From Arabidopsis thaliana (Eukaryota; Streptophyta; Magnoliopsida; Brassicales; Brassicaceae), in NCBI RefSeq assembly GCF_000001735.4, contig NC_003076.8, positions 4,278,001-4,342,000 of the forward strand: DNA of 64,000 nt. Direction: 5' to 3'. Within the stretch, counting starts at the first letter, position 1. Every line of letters begins with the position of its first letter. The notes under the pieces are model-generated. The model saw only the letters and a program-made list of their open reading frames with translations, was not told the origin of the DNA and ran no database searches. The position numbers and the translations under genes are program-made. Positions 1 to 12,100 of this stretch are shown piece after piece.

Positions 1-1397
1 AGTTTCTAATCTCTTCTTCTTCTTCCAGCTTCTTTCTCCTTGCAGCCTCCTCCTTCTGTCTCTGCAGGAGCTCCAATTCTCGATACCTTTCCTCTTCTTT
101 ACGTTGAAGTTCCATTGCTTCTCGCCTTTGAGATTCTTCAACCCTCCTACTATTTTCTTCTAACATCTTATCCAGCTCTTCTCTTTCTCTCCTAGCTTGT
201 TCCTTTTAATTAATTTCCAAACTTTTTAGTTTCAGCAAGTATTCCAAAGCCAGAAAACCAAACAAATAGAGCGGCAAAATTGAACAAACAACTAGCTAGA
301 CTTACTTCTTTTCTTCTTGCCTCGTTTAGAGCAGCTTCTTTTTCTTTCTTCAGCTGTATTTCCACGTCAAGAAACATCTTCTCATAAGCTTCCTTTGTCC
401 GTCTTTCAATTTCTTCTTTAACTTCTTCGGTTTTCATCCTTTCCTCTACATTTTTCCTTACTGCTTCCTCAATCCGCTGTGCAGTCTCTTCTTCTAGTCG
501 CTTGAGCTCCGCCTCATGCTGCAATCTACATTTAGTAAGGGAAAAAAGATTTAGAAAGAAGATAAGACTGATAACACTAGCCAATAAAAACTTTTCAAGA
601 TCATATAAACGCACAAATTGATCAGTTATTCTTCTATTCATGTCCAAACAGTATTCAATTTAGATAAGGAAACAAAGAGGTTGATCAACAATCACAGAGG
701 CGATAATTCAAGAAATGTATTTTTGCCCTTTCGTGCATGTCAACTTGCTCACTAGCAAAATACATTCCCCTAATGTGGAAAACTATATTGCTTCATACAC
801 AAAATAATAAAGTATAATACAATCTGAAAGACAAAGACAATGTTTAATCAATTACCTTGCCTTGTCTTCCTGTTCTTTCTTCACTTCAATCGCAATTCTA
901 TGCTCGGAAGGAGACAATGAACTACTTCTATCCCTTTGGTGTTGCCTTGGTGCAGGAGATCTGCTCTTCTTATGCCTACAAAAATTGGAAACCTACTCTT
1001 ATGAAAATGTGTTGAACTAAAGCAGCTCCTTCTTCACTAGCAGCTGGACATCGAACATTAATGTCCATAGAAATTCGTTTGCAAAACAGCAACGATCCAA
1101 AGTGAAGTAACAAATTTGAAATTTGTTCTCGACAAAATCGCTAAACCCTAAACCTATTCTCTAAGCCCTAATCCTATTCTCTAATCCCAAGTATCTAAAC
1201 GTAATTCCCCCACATCACCATAAGATACGAGATTCGATTTCTCCACATTAAGCAAGGAAGATTGTTGCAGACCTTGATGTGTAGGGTGAGCGGCTGCGGT
1301 CGCGCCTGGTACGACGGCTGCTACGATGAGTCACAGGCGAGCGAGAGTACCGTCGGCGGTGAGACGGCGACCTAGATCGCGAGTCGTTTCGAGCCAT
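1..1397 (-). CDS. ARGLU1-like arginine/glutamate-rich protein (partial, C-terminus outside window)
   Basis: Spliced minus-strand gene whose 3' end lies beyond position 1. Exons read on the minus strand are 1397-1273, 975-856, 525-306 and 202-1 (continuing); all junctions are GT-AG and phases add up. The start at 1397 opens an Arg/Ser-rich N-terminus (MARNDSRSRSPSHRRR) followed by a long charged helix rich in Glu, Arg and Lys (AELKRLEEETAQRIEEAV), predicted coiled coil. This layout matches the ARGLU1 family, nuclear proteins linked to transcription and pre-mRNA splicing in animals; a plant role is inferred from that. By gene order it is the counterpart of At5g13340. It is divergent from the first GH3 gene, with under 500 bp between the two start codons, so the promoters may share DNA. 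Family identity is fairly sure, function less so. Confidence 0.85.
1141..1189. repeat. degenerate telomere-like repeats in intron 1
   Basis: Inside the first intron of the ARGLU1-like gene there is CTAAACCCTAAACC followed by two copies of a CCTATTCTCTAA unit joined by CCCTAA-type spacers. AAACCCTAA is the plant telo-box, often found near transcription starts of housekeeping genes. A regulatory role here is inference. Confidence 0.4.
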
Positions 1398-1883
1398 TTT
1401 CACCACCGCAATTATTTGATTGGTCAAATTGATTTCTCTCTTTCGGAGCTTTTTTATGCGACTGCTCTCGTACGATTTATCGATCGGTTCAATATTTTGT
1501 TAACCGGACAGACGCAAGTTGAACCGACCTTGTTTGCGGTTTAATTCAAAAAAAAATTATCCTAATTAATTAGGGTTAATGAATAAATTTATCTTTCTAA
1601 AAATGGGATTTTCTTTACTTATGCTTTGTCAGTTAATTCTATTTATGGAAATAAGAACAAATCATACGGCAACGAACATATCGTCACACCACACCATTTG
1701 ACTGACTGCTTTTTCTAATCTCTCCTTACAAAGCTTTCAAGCATAGAAAGACACAGGCCAAAGCTCATCCATCCACCTCGCCAGAACAAAGGTTTGCTTG
1801 CTCTTCACTCTTTTGTAAACAATTTCGTGATACGACTTAGAAGGTTTTTTTTTTTTGTTGTTGGCAGACAATCAAAAGCAAGC
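1398..1883. promoter_or_regulatory. divergent intergenic region and GH3 copy 1 leader
   Basis: Holds the 5' flank of the ARGLU1-like gene and the promoter and leader of GH3 copy 1. A block around 1680-1710 (TCGTCACACCACACCATTTG) recurs upstream of all four GH3 copies. The leader probably contains an intron at 1792-1867 (AAAG/GTTTGC to TTGGCAG/ACAATC), matching leader introns of copies 2 and 4. No other gene is visible. Confidence 0.55.
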
Positions 1884-4287
1884 ATGTTGCCAAAGTTTGA
1901 TCTAACAGACCCAAAAGCTAGCCTGTCTCTTCTTGAGGATGTGACCACCAACGTAACGCAGATTCAAGATTCCATCTTGGAAGCAGTACTTTCACGTAAT
2001 GCTCATACCGAGTATCTTAAAGGTTTCCTCAACGGTCAAGTTGATAAGCAAACCTTCAAGAAGAACGTACCCATTGTGACCTATGAAGATATTAAGCCTT
2101 ACATCAATCGTATCGCTAATGGAGAGGCGTCTGATCTCATCTGTGATCGACCCATCAGTTTACTTGTGATGAGGTGCCTTCAAAACGATCCGCCTTTTTT
2201 TTTGGATCTGTGCAGGATAACCAAAATAATTTCAAAGCTTTGTATATGCAAGATCTGGAGGGATATAGACAAATTTATAGATTAGAGAATTTCCAGAAGA
2301 GACTTGGAATCTTGGCTTATATATCATAAAATGAGATTGACACACATGCACATGGAGTTTCATAAGTCCGTCCACTTGTTTACAAAAAAGATTAATATAG
2401 GAAATTTGGTTTGAAACTTGTTGATACTTGAGTCGTTAATCTTTAATGATGTACATTAAAATTGAAGTGAAGAATATATAACGGAAGTTAAATGTTTTGC
2501 AGCTCTGGTACTACAGCAGGAATTCAAAATTTGATTCCTTTGACAACAGAGGATGGGGAACAGAGGATTATGTTTGGATCTCTCTATAGATCTTTACTCT
2601 ATAAGTAAATATTTCTAAACTCCAACGTGGGTTTGTTTTATTGATGTGATACCAAAAGAAACATTCATTGTAATTGCAGGTACGTCGAGGGGATTAGAGA
2701 AGGAAAGTCTCTCACGTTCTATTTCGTGAACCCTGAAAGAGAGACTGCCTCTGGGATACTGATCAGGACTATGATAACTTGTATTTTGAAAAGCGTAAAC
2801 AAAACCAACTCATCTCTTTGGTAAATTAACAAAAACTTTTTCCCCACGTTACATTACACAATTCACTTTTTTGTGAACATGCTCATTGGTGCTTACTACT
2901 GTTTGTTTTTCGTGTTTGTTATATTACTTGCAGGGATAGATTACAGATAAGCCCGCATGAAATTTCTACTTGTGAAGACACTACTCAGAGCATGTACTGT
3001 CAATTGCTTTGTGGGCTTCTACAACGAGATAATGTAGCTCGCCTCGGTGCACCCTTTGCTTCTGTCTTCATCAGAGTAATCAAGTACTTGGAAGGTCATT
3101 GGCAAGAGTTATGCTCAAACATAAGGACTGGCCGTCTCAGTGACTGGATCACAGACCCTCAATGTGTCTCAGGGATTAGTAAGTTCCTCACCGCTCCAAA
3201 TCCGGACCTAGCGAGCCTTATCGAGCAAGAATGCAGTAAAACCTCATGGGAGGCAATAGTGAAGAGACTTTGGCCAAAAGCAAAATGCGTCGAAGCCGTC
3301 GTTACAGGCTCCATGGCACAGTACATTCCGTTGCTGGAATTCTATGGCGGTGGTCTTCCGTTGATTTCATCGTGGTATGGCAGCTCTGAATGTTTCATGG
3401 GTGTCAATGTCAATCCTCTGTGCAAGCCTAGCGATGTGTCGTACACCATCATCCCATCTATGGCGTACTTCGAGTTCTTAGAGGTCAAGAAAGACCAACA
3501 AGAAGCTGGTCTTGATCCCATAGAGAACCATGTGGTCGTCGATCTTGTCGATGTTAAAATTGGCCATGATTATGAACCTGTCGTCACAACGTTTTCTGGT
3601 AAGTATTTGTTGCAGAGTCTTTGCTTAGAGAAAATGATAGAAAGACAAAATAATCATTTTAATTGTTTTCTTAATGTGTAACAAAAAATGTCTCTCTCAA
3701 GATCTCCATATGGTTTGACAGGTCTGTATAGGTACCGTGTGGGTGATCTTTTAAGAGTTACTGGTTTCTACAACAATTCACCACATTTCCGTTTCGTGGG
3801 AAGACAGAAAGTTGTTCTGAGCCTCCACATGGCCAATACATACGAAGAAGACCTCCTTAAGGCAGTGACAAACGCAAAGCTCCTGCTCGAGCCACATGAC
3901 CTGATGCTAATGGAGTTCACTAGCCGTGTGGATTCGTCCTCGTTTGTAGGACACTATGTGCTCTATTGGGAACTTGGGAGCAAAGTCAAGGACGCCAAGC
4001 TCGAACCTAACCGCGATGTTATGGAAGAATGTTGCTTCACCGTTGAGAAGTATCTGGACCCTCTCTATAGACAAGAACGAAGAAAAGATAAGAACATTGG
4101 ACCTCTTGAGATTAAGGTTGTTAAGCCTGGCGCCTTCGACGAACTCATGAATTTCTTTCTGTCTCGAGGCTCTTCTGTGAGTCAGTACAAGACGCCGAGG
4201 TCGGTGAAGACTGAAGAAGCCGTCAAGATATTGGAGGCCAACGTTGTTTCCGAGTTTCTTAGTCAGGAAACTCCGCCGTGGGGATAA
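1884..4287 (+). CDS. GH3.13: GH3 acyl-acid-amido synthetase, copy 1
   Basis: GH3 enzymes adenylate a small carboxylic acid with ATP and transfer it to an amino acid, in the cytosol; those of this clade act on benzoates, isochorismate or auxin precursors. Exons 1884-2173, 2503-2604, 2680-2820, 2934-3598 and 3722-4287 give 587 aa. The start MLPKFDLTDP is chosen because all four copies align from it; an in-frame upstream reading has no conserved counterpart. The motif YGSSE lies near residue 326 and YRYRVGD near 402. Oddities: ATP-binding motif 1 reads SSGTTAGIQN where copies 2 and 3 have SSGTSGGVPK, losing the Lys; the first donor is GTGCCT instead of GTACCT or GTATCT; and the protein stops at TPPWG, missing the last residues (ELHELHSSR) of its neighbours. 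The reading frame is intact, but activity is doubtful. The symbol comes from position (counterpart of At5g13350). Confidence 0.9.
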
Positions 4288-5804
4288 AACCCCGTCATTT
4301 TCTCTTTTTTTTACTTGAGGGCAGCAGATAGTTTAGAAAACTTTTCTTGATTTTTTTAATTACTAAATTAGTCTTCCATATCATAATCTAAAAATTCCTT
4401 TTAATGTTTGGACAAATACTGGAAGTTCCAATATCCCTAACCTTAAATCTATATCAAAGGTAGTTGTAATTCGGATTCGGAAAAATCCAGATTTGTACTT
4501 TAATTGTGCACAAACCTTATTATTATATATAATTAAAAATTAGGAATTTTGTAGACTACATTTTTATGTGTACTTATTTTAAAAAATAACATGTGTTGAA
4601 TTTTCAGTGTTAAAAAAAACATGTGTTGAATTTTTTGGAAATTGTCTTTTTCTTTTAATGCCTAAAGTCAAATATGTATCACCAATCCGTTTCACGGTCA
4701 TTTCCCGTAGATCAGTCCAAATTTTAAATTACTAGTCAAAAATTTGTTACTTTAGACATTCAACTATTTTAAAGACTACAAAATGTCTGATTACAAAAAC
4801 AAATCCATTCACTCATTTTATCTTACAACAAAATACCAAACTAGTCAAAATTTTGTTTTTATAAACATTCAACTATTTTAAAGACTAGTTTTTCTCATTG
4901 TCTTTTTTTACGTAGTTGTCTGATAAAAAAACAAATCCATTTACTCATTTTGTCTACAAATGGATACCAAACTAATATGAGTTCAAATTATGAATCTTAT
5001 ACCAATTTTTTATTTTACAAATATTACTCTGTACATGTGATTCTGAGTTTAAATATATATGACCAAAACTACAAAAATAATCTATATTAAATTAAATTTA
5101 ATTAAAACGTACTTTCTAAAATAAGAAATCTCGTATGTATGTGCGGATCAAATCGAGTTTGAAATTATATTTTCACCTATAATACATTATATTTATGTTG
5201 TGATTCAATTTGATTTTTTTTTTAAATTACATTTTTACAGAAAAATGTTTCTATAAGTGTCCAATGATATCCATAGCATCTTTCCTGAAATTGGGATACC
5301 ATAATCTTTCCGAAAATGTGATATATACCATCCACAATCTAAAACACTTGTACCACAAGATTGATGACCGTAGTAGTAACCACATGGTTTTTGTCTGCAT
5401 TCATTGTTTCTAAAGATTGGGGGAAAAGACAAAACTACTTAATCTTACTTTCAAATCTTCAACGTGTCACTGATTTCTCCATTTAAAATGTTTTTATCTC
5501 CTCGTAGTGCTCACCAAAAGGTTGGACTCTCTATGCTAATTGACCCTCTTCCTGAAAAAAATACCAAATCTGGCAACTCATCCACAATTTTACGCCACCG
5601 AACATTTCGCCAAACCACACATTTTGTCTGCTTTCTACTTCGCCAGGGAAAGTGGCCAGAGCTCATCTACTTCGCAAGAACTAAGCAATCTCTTGTAAGG
5701 TTTGTTCTTTCACTTTCTTGTAAGCAATTTCATTGGAAGGACTTAAAATCAGGATTTTCTTTTTGGTTATTGTTGCCGACAGTCAAAAGGCAGCACAAGC
5801 AATC
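4288..5804. other. intergenic region between GH3 copies 1 and 2
   Basis: About 1.5 kb, AT-rich, without a recognisable gene. It contains an imperfect tandem duplication at 4731-4971. The end holds promoter sequence shared with other copies: a block TTTTATCTCCTCGTAGT near 5496-5512 is also found before copy 3, and ATTTCGCCAAACCACAC lies near 5604. A probable leader intron runs 5700-5782. Confidence 0.5.
4731..4971. repeat. imperfect two-copy tandem repeat
   Basis: Units of roughly 110-130 bp starting at 4731 and 4840 share CTAGTCAAAA, CATTCAACTATTTTAAAGAC, ACAAATCCAT and ATACCAAACT in the same order. This is a local duplication in the flank, with no coding content. Confidence 0.7.
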
Positions 5805-8120
5805 ATGTTGCCAAAGTTCGATCCAACAGACCAAAAAGCTTGTCTGTCTCTTCTTGAGGATGTGACTACCAACGTAAAGCAGATTCAAGATTCTGTCTTG
5901 GAAGCAATACTTTCACGTAATGCTCATACCGAGTATCTTAGTGGTTTCCTCAACGGTCAAGCTGATAAGAAAAGCTTCAAGAAGAATGTACCCGTTGTAA
6001 CCTACGAAGATATTAAGCCTTATATCGATCGTATCGCCAATGGAGAGCCGTCTGATCTCATCTGTGATCGACCCATCAGTGTACTCTTGACTAGGTATCT
6101 TCCAAACAATTTCATAGATTTGTATTTATAAGTTTAATGCAAGATTTGAAAGAATTTAGACCAGACTAGAATATGAGAAGAGACTTTAAATCTAGGCTCA
6201 CATAACCCAAATAAGATCTACCCACTTTGGATTTTCTTAATTCCTCTGTTTTGCCTGAAGAATTGTGGTTAAAAAATTATTGATACATGAGTTTGTCAAT
6301 CTTTTAAAAAAAGTACATTAAGGAAGGGATTGTATCTGCAGCTCAGGTACTTCAGGAGGAGTTCCGAAGCTGATTCCTTTGACAACAGAGGAGTTGGAAC
6401 AGAGGATTTCGTTTGCTTCTCTCTATAGACCTCTACTCTACAAGTAAAGAGTTTTCCAAACTCCAACTTGTGTCTGTTTTATTGATGATACCAAAAGAAA
6501 AAGAGTAGGTAAAACCCCAAACTCATTGTATCTACGGTTTGCAGGTACATCGAGGGTATTAGAGAAAGAAAATCTTTCATGTTATATTTCGTGACTCGAG
6601 AAAGCGAGACTGCTTCTGGGATACTGGTCAGGACTATGATAACTTGTGTTTTGAAAAGCGTGACGCCAGCTAACTCTTTTATCTGGTAAATCTATAAAAA
6701 CCTTTGCTCCCACGTTACATTACACAATTCATTCTTTCTGCTACTATTTCTTTATTGTGTTTGTTATATGACTTACAGGGATCAATCACAGATAAGCCCG
6801 CATGCGATTACGACTTGTTCAGACACTACTCAGAGCATGTACTGCCAACTGCTTTGTGGGCTTCTACAACGAGATAATGTAGGTCGCCTTGGTGCACCAT
6901 TTGCTTCATCCTTTCTCAAAATAATCAAGTTCTTGGAGGATCACTGGCCTGAGTTTTGCTCAAACATAAGGACTGGTTGTCTCAGTGACTGGATTACAGA
7001 CCCCCAATGTGTTTCAGGGATCGGTAAGTTCCTCACTGCTCCTAATCCGGAACTAGCGAGCCTTATCGAGCAAGAATGCAGTCAAACATCATGGGAAGCA
7101 ATAGTGAAGAGACTATGGCCAAAAGCAAAATGCATCGAAGCCATTGTTACAGGAACCATGGCACAGTACAATCCATTACTGGAATTCTATAGCGGTGGTC
7201 TTCCTGTGATTTCAACGTTTTATGGCAGCTCTGAATGTTTCTTCGGTCTCAATCTCAATCCTCTGTCTAAGCCTAATGAGGTGTCGTACACCATCATTCC
7301 ATGTATGGCTTATTTCGAGTTCTTAGAGGTTGAGAAAGACTATGAAAGTGGTCATGATCCCGCAGAGAATCCTGTTGTAGTCGATCTTGTCGATGTTAAA
7401 ATCGGTCATGATTATGAACCTGTTGTCACAACGTTTGCTGGTAAGTGTTTTTTCTTGTTTACTCTCTCAATTTCAAAACTAAATGACATGTTAATAATTT
7501 TCTTAATGTGTATCAAAATTCTTTATACAGGTTTGTATAGGTACCGTTTAGGGGACGTTTTAAGAGTGACTGGTTTCTACAACAATGCGCCACAGTTTCA
7601 TTTCGTGGGAAGACAGAAAGTTGTTCTGAGCATCGACATGGACAAGACCTACGACGAAGACCTCCTCAAGGCAGTGACTAACGCGAGTCTCCTGCTTGAG
7701 CCACATGACCTAATGCTCATGGATTTCACTAGCCGTGTGGATTCCTCCTCGTATCCAGGTCACTACGTGCTCTACTGGGAACTCGGGAGAAAAGTCAAGG
7801 ACGCCAAGCTTGAGCTTGACCAGAATGTTTTGGAGGAATGCTGCTTCACCATTGAGGAGTCTCTGGACGCGGTTTACAGAAAAGGACGAAAGAATGATAA
7901 GAACATTGGACCACTTGAGATTAAGGTTGTTAAGCCTGGCGCTTTCGACAAGCTCATGAACTTCTTTCTGTCTAGAGGCTCTTCTGTGAGTCAGTATAAG
8001 ACACCGAGGTCGGTGACGAATGAAGAAGCCTTGAAGATATTGGAGGCCAACGTTGTGTCCGAGTTTCTTAGCCAGAAAACTCCGTCGTGGGAGCTACATG
8101 AGCTGCATTCCAGCCGATAA
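5805..8120 (+). CDS. GH3.14: GH3 acyl-acid-amido synthetase, copy 2
   Basis: Second tandem GH3 gene. Exons 5805-6094, 6342-6443, 6545-6685, 6779-7440 and 7531-8120 join in frame to 594 aa. The ATP-binding motif 1 is canonical (SSGTSGGVPK, about residues 97-106). YGSSE, the clade's typical second motif, and YRYRLGD in the C-terminal part are all present, so it should be a working ATP-dependent amido synthetase. Substrate cannot be read from sequence; related enzymes conjugate glutamate to isochorismate (PBS3/GH3.12) or glutamine to indole-3-butyrate (GH3.15). Exon sizes equal those of the neighbours apart from one codon fewer in exon 4 than in copies 1 and 3, showing origin by tandem duplication. 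Positional counterpart of At5g13360. Confidence 0.92.
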
Positions 8121-8995
8121 AACCGCCCTCACAATTTTTTTTTCTAGTTGAGAGTAGGATACTTAAGAAGGGTGAAACAATGTAGAACCTAAAATAAAAC
8201 TTAGCAATGATGAGAAAATTTTACTCTCACTTGTCCTACCATTCAAAGCTATATACCATTGATGGGATATCAAATAAGAGTATACCATTGTAACCATCCA
8301 AAAATCTTTAACTCCTCTACTACGCAAGATTTTTGACCGACCTTATCACATGGATTTTGTCTTTGTTGTTTCAAAAGCTTGTCAAAAATAGTTACACAAA
8401 ATATGGGAAAATCACAAAATCATGTTTTTTTTATAATATTTTAAATAGAATTTTTCTAATTAAGTTTAAATATTTAAAAGACTAGGTTAAAAATACAAAA
8501 CTACATTTTTGTTATGTTTTTGGTATCTTATTAATAAATAAATAAACCCGAAAAGGACTAAAAATACAAAAGCTAAAAAGGCTCAAGGCCCAATATAAAA
8601 GAAACGAAAAGCCCAATAACGATTTTTTTTTGTTAAACAAGTTACTTTTTTGAGAAACGAAAAAAAAATCTAAATATTTGGACATATGCAGTAAAAGTCT
8701 AAAATGTATCAGACTTTCAACAACGTGTCAATACTCAATACCCAATAAAAGCTTTTATCTCCTCGTAGTACTCAAGTTGGATTTGTTTTCTCATCCTTTG
8801 TTAAATCCTCTTTATGAGAAAAGAACAAAATCAACTCATACATACACAATTGCCGGTACCCTAACATTTCGCCACACCACACCTTTTGTCTCCTTTATCC
8901 AATCTCTCCTCCATAGTTCTGAAGCTTCGAGAGAGAGGGGCCAGAAGGTCACCCAGAACAGAGGTTTTGCAGACAATAGAAAGCAGTAAGCAAGC
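8121..8995. promoter_or_regulatory. intergenic region before GH3 copy 3
   Basis: 875 bp. The first half is the copy 2 3' flank and AT-rich filler. Two inverted site-II-like boxes (GGCCCA at 8587-8592, AGCCCA at 8610-8615) lie about 400 bp before the start. The shared GH3 promoter blocks recur at 8752-8769 (TTTATCTCCTCGTAGTAC) and 8866-8890 (ATTTCGCCACACCACAC). The leader intron of the other copies is reduced here to GTTTTGCAG at 8964-8972. Confidence 0.55.
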
Positions 8996-11424
8996 ATGTT
9001 ACCAAAGTTCGATCCAACAAACCAAAAAGCTTGTCTGTCTCTTCTTGAGGATTTGACCACCAACGTAAAGCAGATTCAAGATTCCGTATTGGAAGCAATA
9101 CTTTCACGTAATGCTCAAACTGAGTATCTTAGAGGTTTCCTCAACGGTCAAGTCGATAAGCAGAACTTCAAGAAAAACGTACCCGTTGTGACCTACGAAG
9201 ATATTAGGTCTTATATCGACCGTATCGCTAATGGAGAGCCGTCTGATCTCATCTGTGATCGACCCATCAGTGTACTCTTGACCAGGTACCTTCAAAACAG
9301 TTTCAAAGGTTGCATGTTAAAGTTAAATCCTTAAATGTAAGATCTTGACTTGAAGTTCAGAAGAAACTTGAAATCTAGGCTCTTACATAACCTAAATTAT
9401 ATTCGACCCATTTGGTTCAAAACTTGTTGATACATGAGTTTGTTTAGGCTTGATAATGTAGATTAAATTAAAGTATAGTTTATTATAAAATCTGAAAAGC
9501 CTTAAGGAAACCATTGTATTTGCAGCTCGGGTACTTCAGGAGGAGTTCCAAAGTTGATTCCTTTGACAACAGAGGATTTGGAACAGAGGATTTCGTTTTC
9601 TTCTCTCTATGCACCTCTACTCTACAAGTAAAGAGTTAAAAACTCCGAGTTTTGTCTCTTTGTTGATACCATAAACAGTAAGTAGTAAAACCCCGAGTCC
9701 GATGTTGTTACTGTTTGCAGGCACATCGATGGGCTTAGCGAAGGAAAATCTCTCATATTTTATTTTGTGACCCGAGAGAGCAAGACTGCCAATGGGTTGA
9801 TGGTCAGGACTATGGTTACTAGTTTTTTGAAAAGCATTAAACAGACCAACTCATTTCTTTGGTTAGTCAATAAAACCCTTACTTGCACGTTACATTACAT
9901 AATTCAGTCTTTCCACAAGTGATTAACCGAAGTGCCTAACAAACAAGCCTCTTGATACTACTCGTGTTTCTTTACTGTGTTTGTTCTATTACTTGCAGGG
10001 ATAGCTTACAGGTAAGCCCGCATGCGATTACTACTTGTGCAGACACTACTCAGAGCATGTACTGCCAATTGCTTTGTGGGCTTCTTGAAAGAGATAATGT
10101 TGCTCGCCTCGGTGCACCCTTTGCTTCATCATTCCTCAAAGTAATCAAGTTCTTGGAAGATCATTGGCCTGAGTTATGCTCAAACATAAGGACTGGCCGT
10201 CTCAGCGACTGGATCACAGACGCGACCTGTACTTCAGGGATCGGTAAGTTCCTCACTGCTCCAAATCCGGAACTAGCAAGCCTGATCGAGCAAGAATGCA
10301 GTAAAACATCATGGGAGGCAATATTGAAGAGACTTTGGCCAAAAGCAAAATGCATCGAATCCATCATTACAGGCACCATGGCACAGTACATTCCATTGCT
10401 GGAATTCTATAGTGGTGGTCTTCCTTTGACTTCATCGTTTTACGGCAGCTCTGAATGTTTCATGGGTGTCAACTTTAATCCTCTGTGTAAGCCTAGTGAT
10501 GTGTCGTACACCATCATTCCATGTATGGGGTACTTCGAGTTCTTAGAGGTCGAGAAAGACCATCAAGAAGCTGGTCATGATCCCACAGAGAAACCTGTGG
10601 TTGTCGATCTTGTCGATGTTAAAATCGGCCATGATTATGAACCTGTTGTCACAACGTTTTCAGGTAACTCTTTTCTCTTGTTAACCATAACCGTTTCAAA
10701 ATAAATGTCGTTTTGAAATTTTATTGCAGTCTTCGGTTTTTTAAATGTGTATCAAAATTCTATATGTTTCTGCCTACCAAAAAAATAAATAAAAAATCTA
10801 TATGTTTCTTCAAGATCTATATATGATTTTACAGGTCTATATAGGTACCGTGTGGGGGACGTTTTAAGAGCGACTGGTTTCTACAACAATGCGCCACATT
10901 TTTGTTTCGTGGGAAGACAGAAAGTTGTTCTGAGCATCGACATGGACAAGACCTACGAAGACGACCTCCTCAAGGCAGTGACAAACGCAAAGCTCCTGCT
11001 TGAGCCACATGACCTGATGCTCATGGATTTCACTAGCCGTGTAGATTCGTCCTCGTTTCCAGGACACTATGTAATCTATTGGGAACTCGGGAGCAAAGTC
11101 AAGGACGCCAAGTTTGAACCTAACCGCGATGTTATGGAAGAATGCTGCTTCACTGTTGAGGAGTCTCTCGATGCTGTATACAGAAAAGGACGAAAGAATG
11201 ATAAGAACATTGGACCACTTGAGATTAAGGTTGTTAAGCCTGGCGCTTTTGACGAGCTCATGAACTTCTTTCTGTCTAGAGGCTCTTCTGTGAGTCAGTA
11301 CAAGACACCGAGGTCGGTGACGAATGAAGAAGCCTTGAAGATATTGGAGGCCAACGTTATTTCCGAGTTTCTTAGCCGGAAAATTCCATCGTGGGAGTTA
11401 CATGAGTTACACTCCGGCAGATAA
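8996..11424 (+). CDS. GH3.15: GH3 acyl-acid-amido synthetase, copy 3
   Basis: Third tandem GH3 gene. Exons 8996-9285, 9526-9627, 9721-9861, 9999-10663 and 10835-11424 give 595 aa. Motif 1 is SSGTSGGVPK, and YGSSE and YRYRVGD are intact. By position it corresponds to At5g13370 (GH3.15), which is reported in the literature to join indole-3-butyric acid with glutamine; assigning that activity here rests on orthology, not on residues I could check. The leader lacks a functional intron, unlike the other three copies, so the conserved promoter block sits about 125 bp from the ATG rather than about 190 bp. Confidence 0.92.
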
Positions 11425-12100
11425 ACCCGCAGTCATAATATCTGTGAGATTTGAGGGCAGGGGAGGAGAACAATGTTTACGACTTTTCTTAATTTAAACC
11501 TCTCTGTTTTTTTCCAGCCAACAAATGCTCTGTTCTTCAAGTTTTTATCTTTACAAATGCATCAGAGTTACCAAATGCATGTTTATAAGTCATTTCCCAC
11601 ATTGTAAATAACTTTACCAAATGCACCATAGTCGAGCCATTAATTTTAAATTTCGAAAAAAACCGAAACCGTCAATAATCATGTTGCTCACAGTTACTAC
11701 AACTGGGCTAGGTCAAATTACTGTTTTTTTTTTAACTTGAATAATTATAAAATCACAATAAGACGGGGGTCAAAACTCATAATTAAACTGGGATATCTAC
11801 AAATTCGAAAGAAACTTTGTTTGGTGTCAACTGAATCCGTAATGCTTAACTTGCTTCCGCGGCCCTGTCGGAAACTCATCCTCAATTTCCGGCTCACGAA
11901 CTTTTTGCCACATGACACCTTTTATCTGCACAGAGAGAGAGAGAGATGGGTCAGATCCAATCCACTGCAGCCAGCGCAAAGGTTTCTTCTCTCACTCTTT
12001 TGTAAGCAATTTCGTGATCCACAAGTGACTAGACTTGACCTAAACCGTAAGTGTTTTGCTTTTTGTTTTTGTTGTTGCAGACAATAGAAAAGCAGCAATC
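11425..12100. promoter_or_regulatory. intergenic region and leader of GH3 copy 4
   Basis: 676 bp without another gene. The shared GH3 promoter block is present in diverged form at 11905-11925 (TTGCCACATGACACCTTTTAT), followed by an AGAGAGAGAGAG run at 11934-11946. A leader intron probably spans 11982-12080 (CAAAG/GTTTCT to GTTGCAG/ACAATAG), just before the start codon. Confidence 0.55.

Noticed and set aside
1794..1883. Upstream in-frame start for GH3 copy 1 adding 30 residues
   Set aside because: Crosses the probable leader intron, and none of the other copies has a matching extension.
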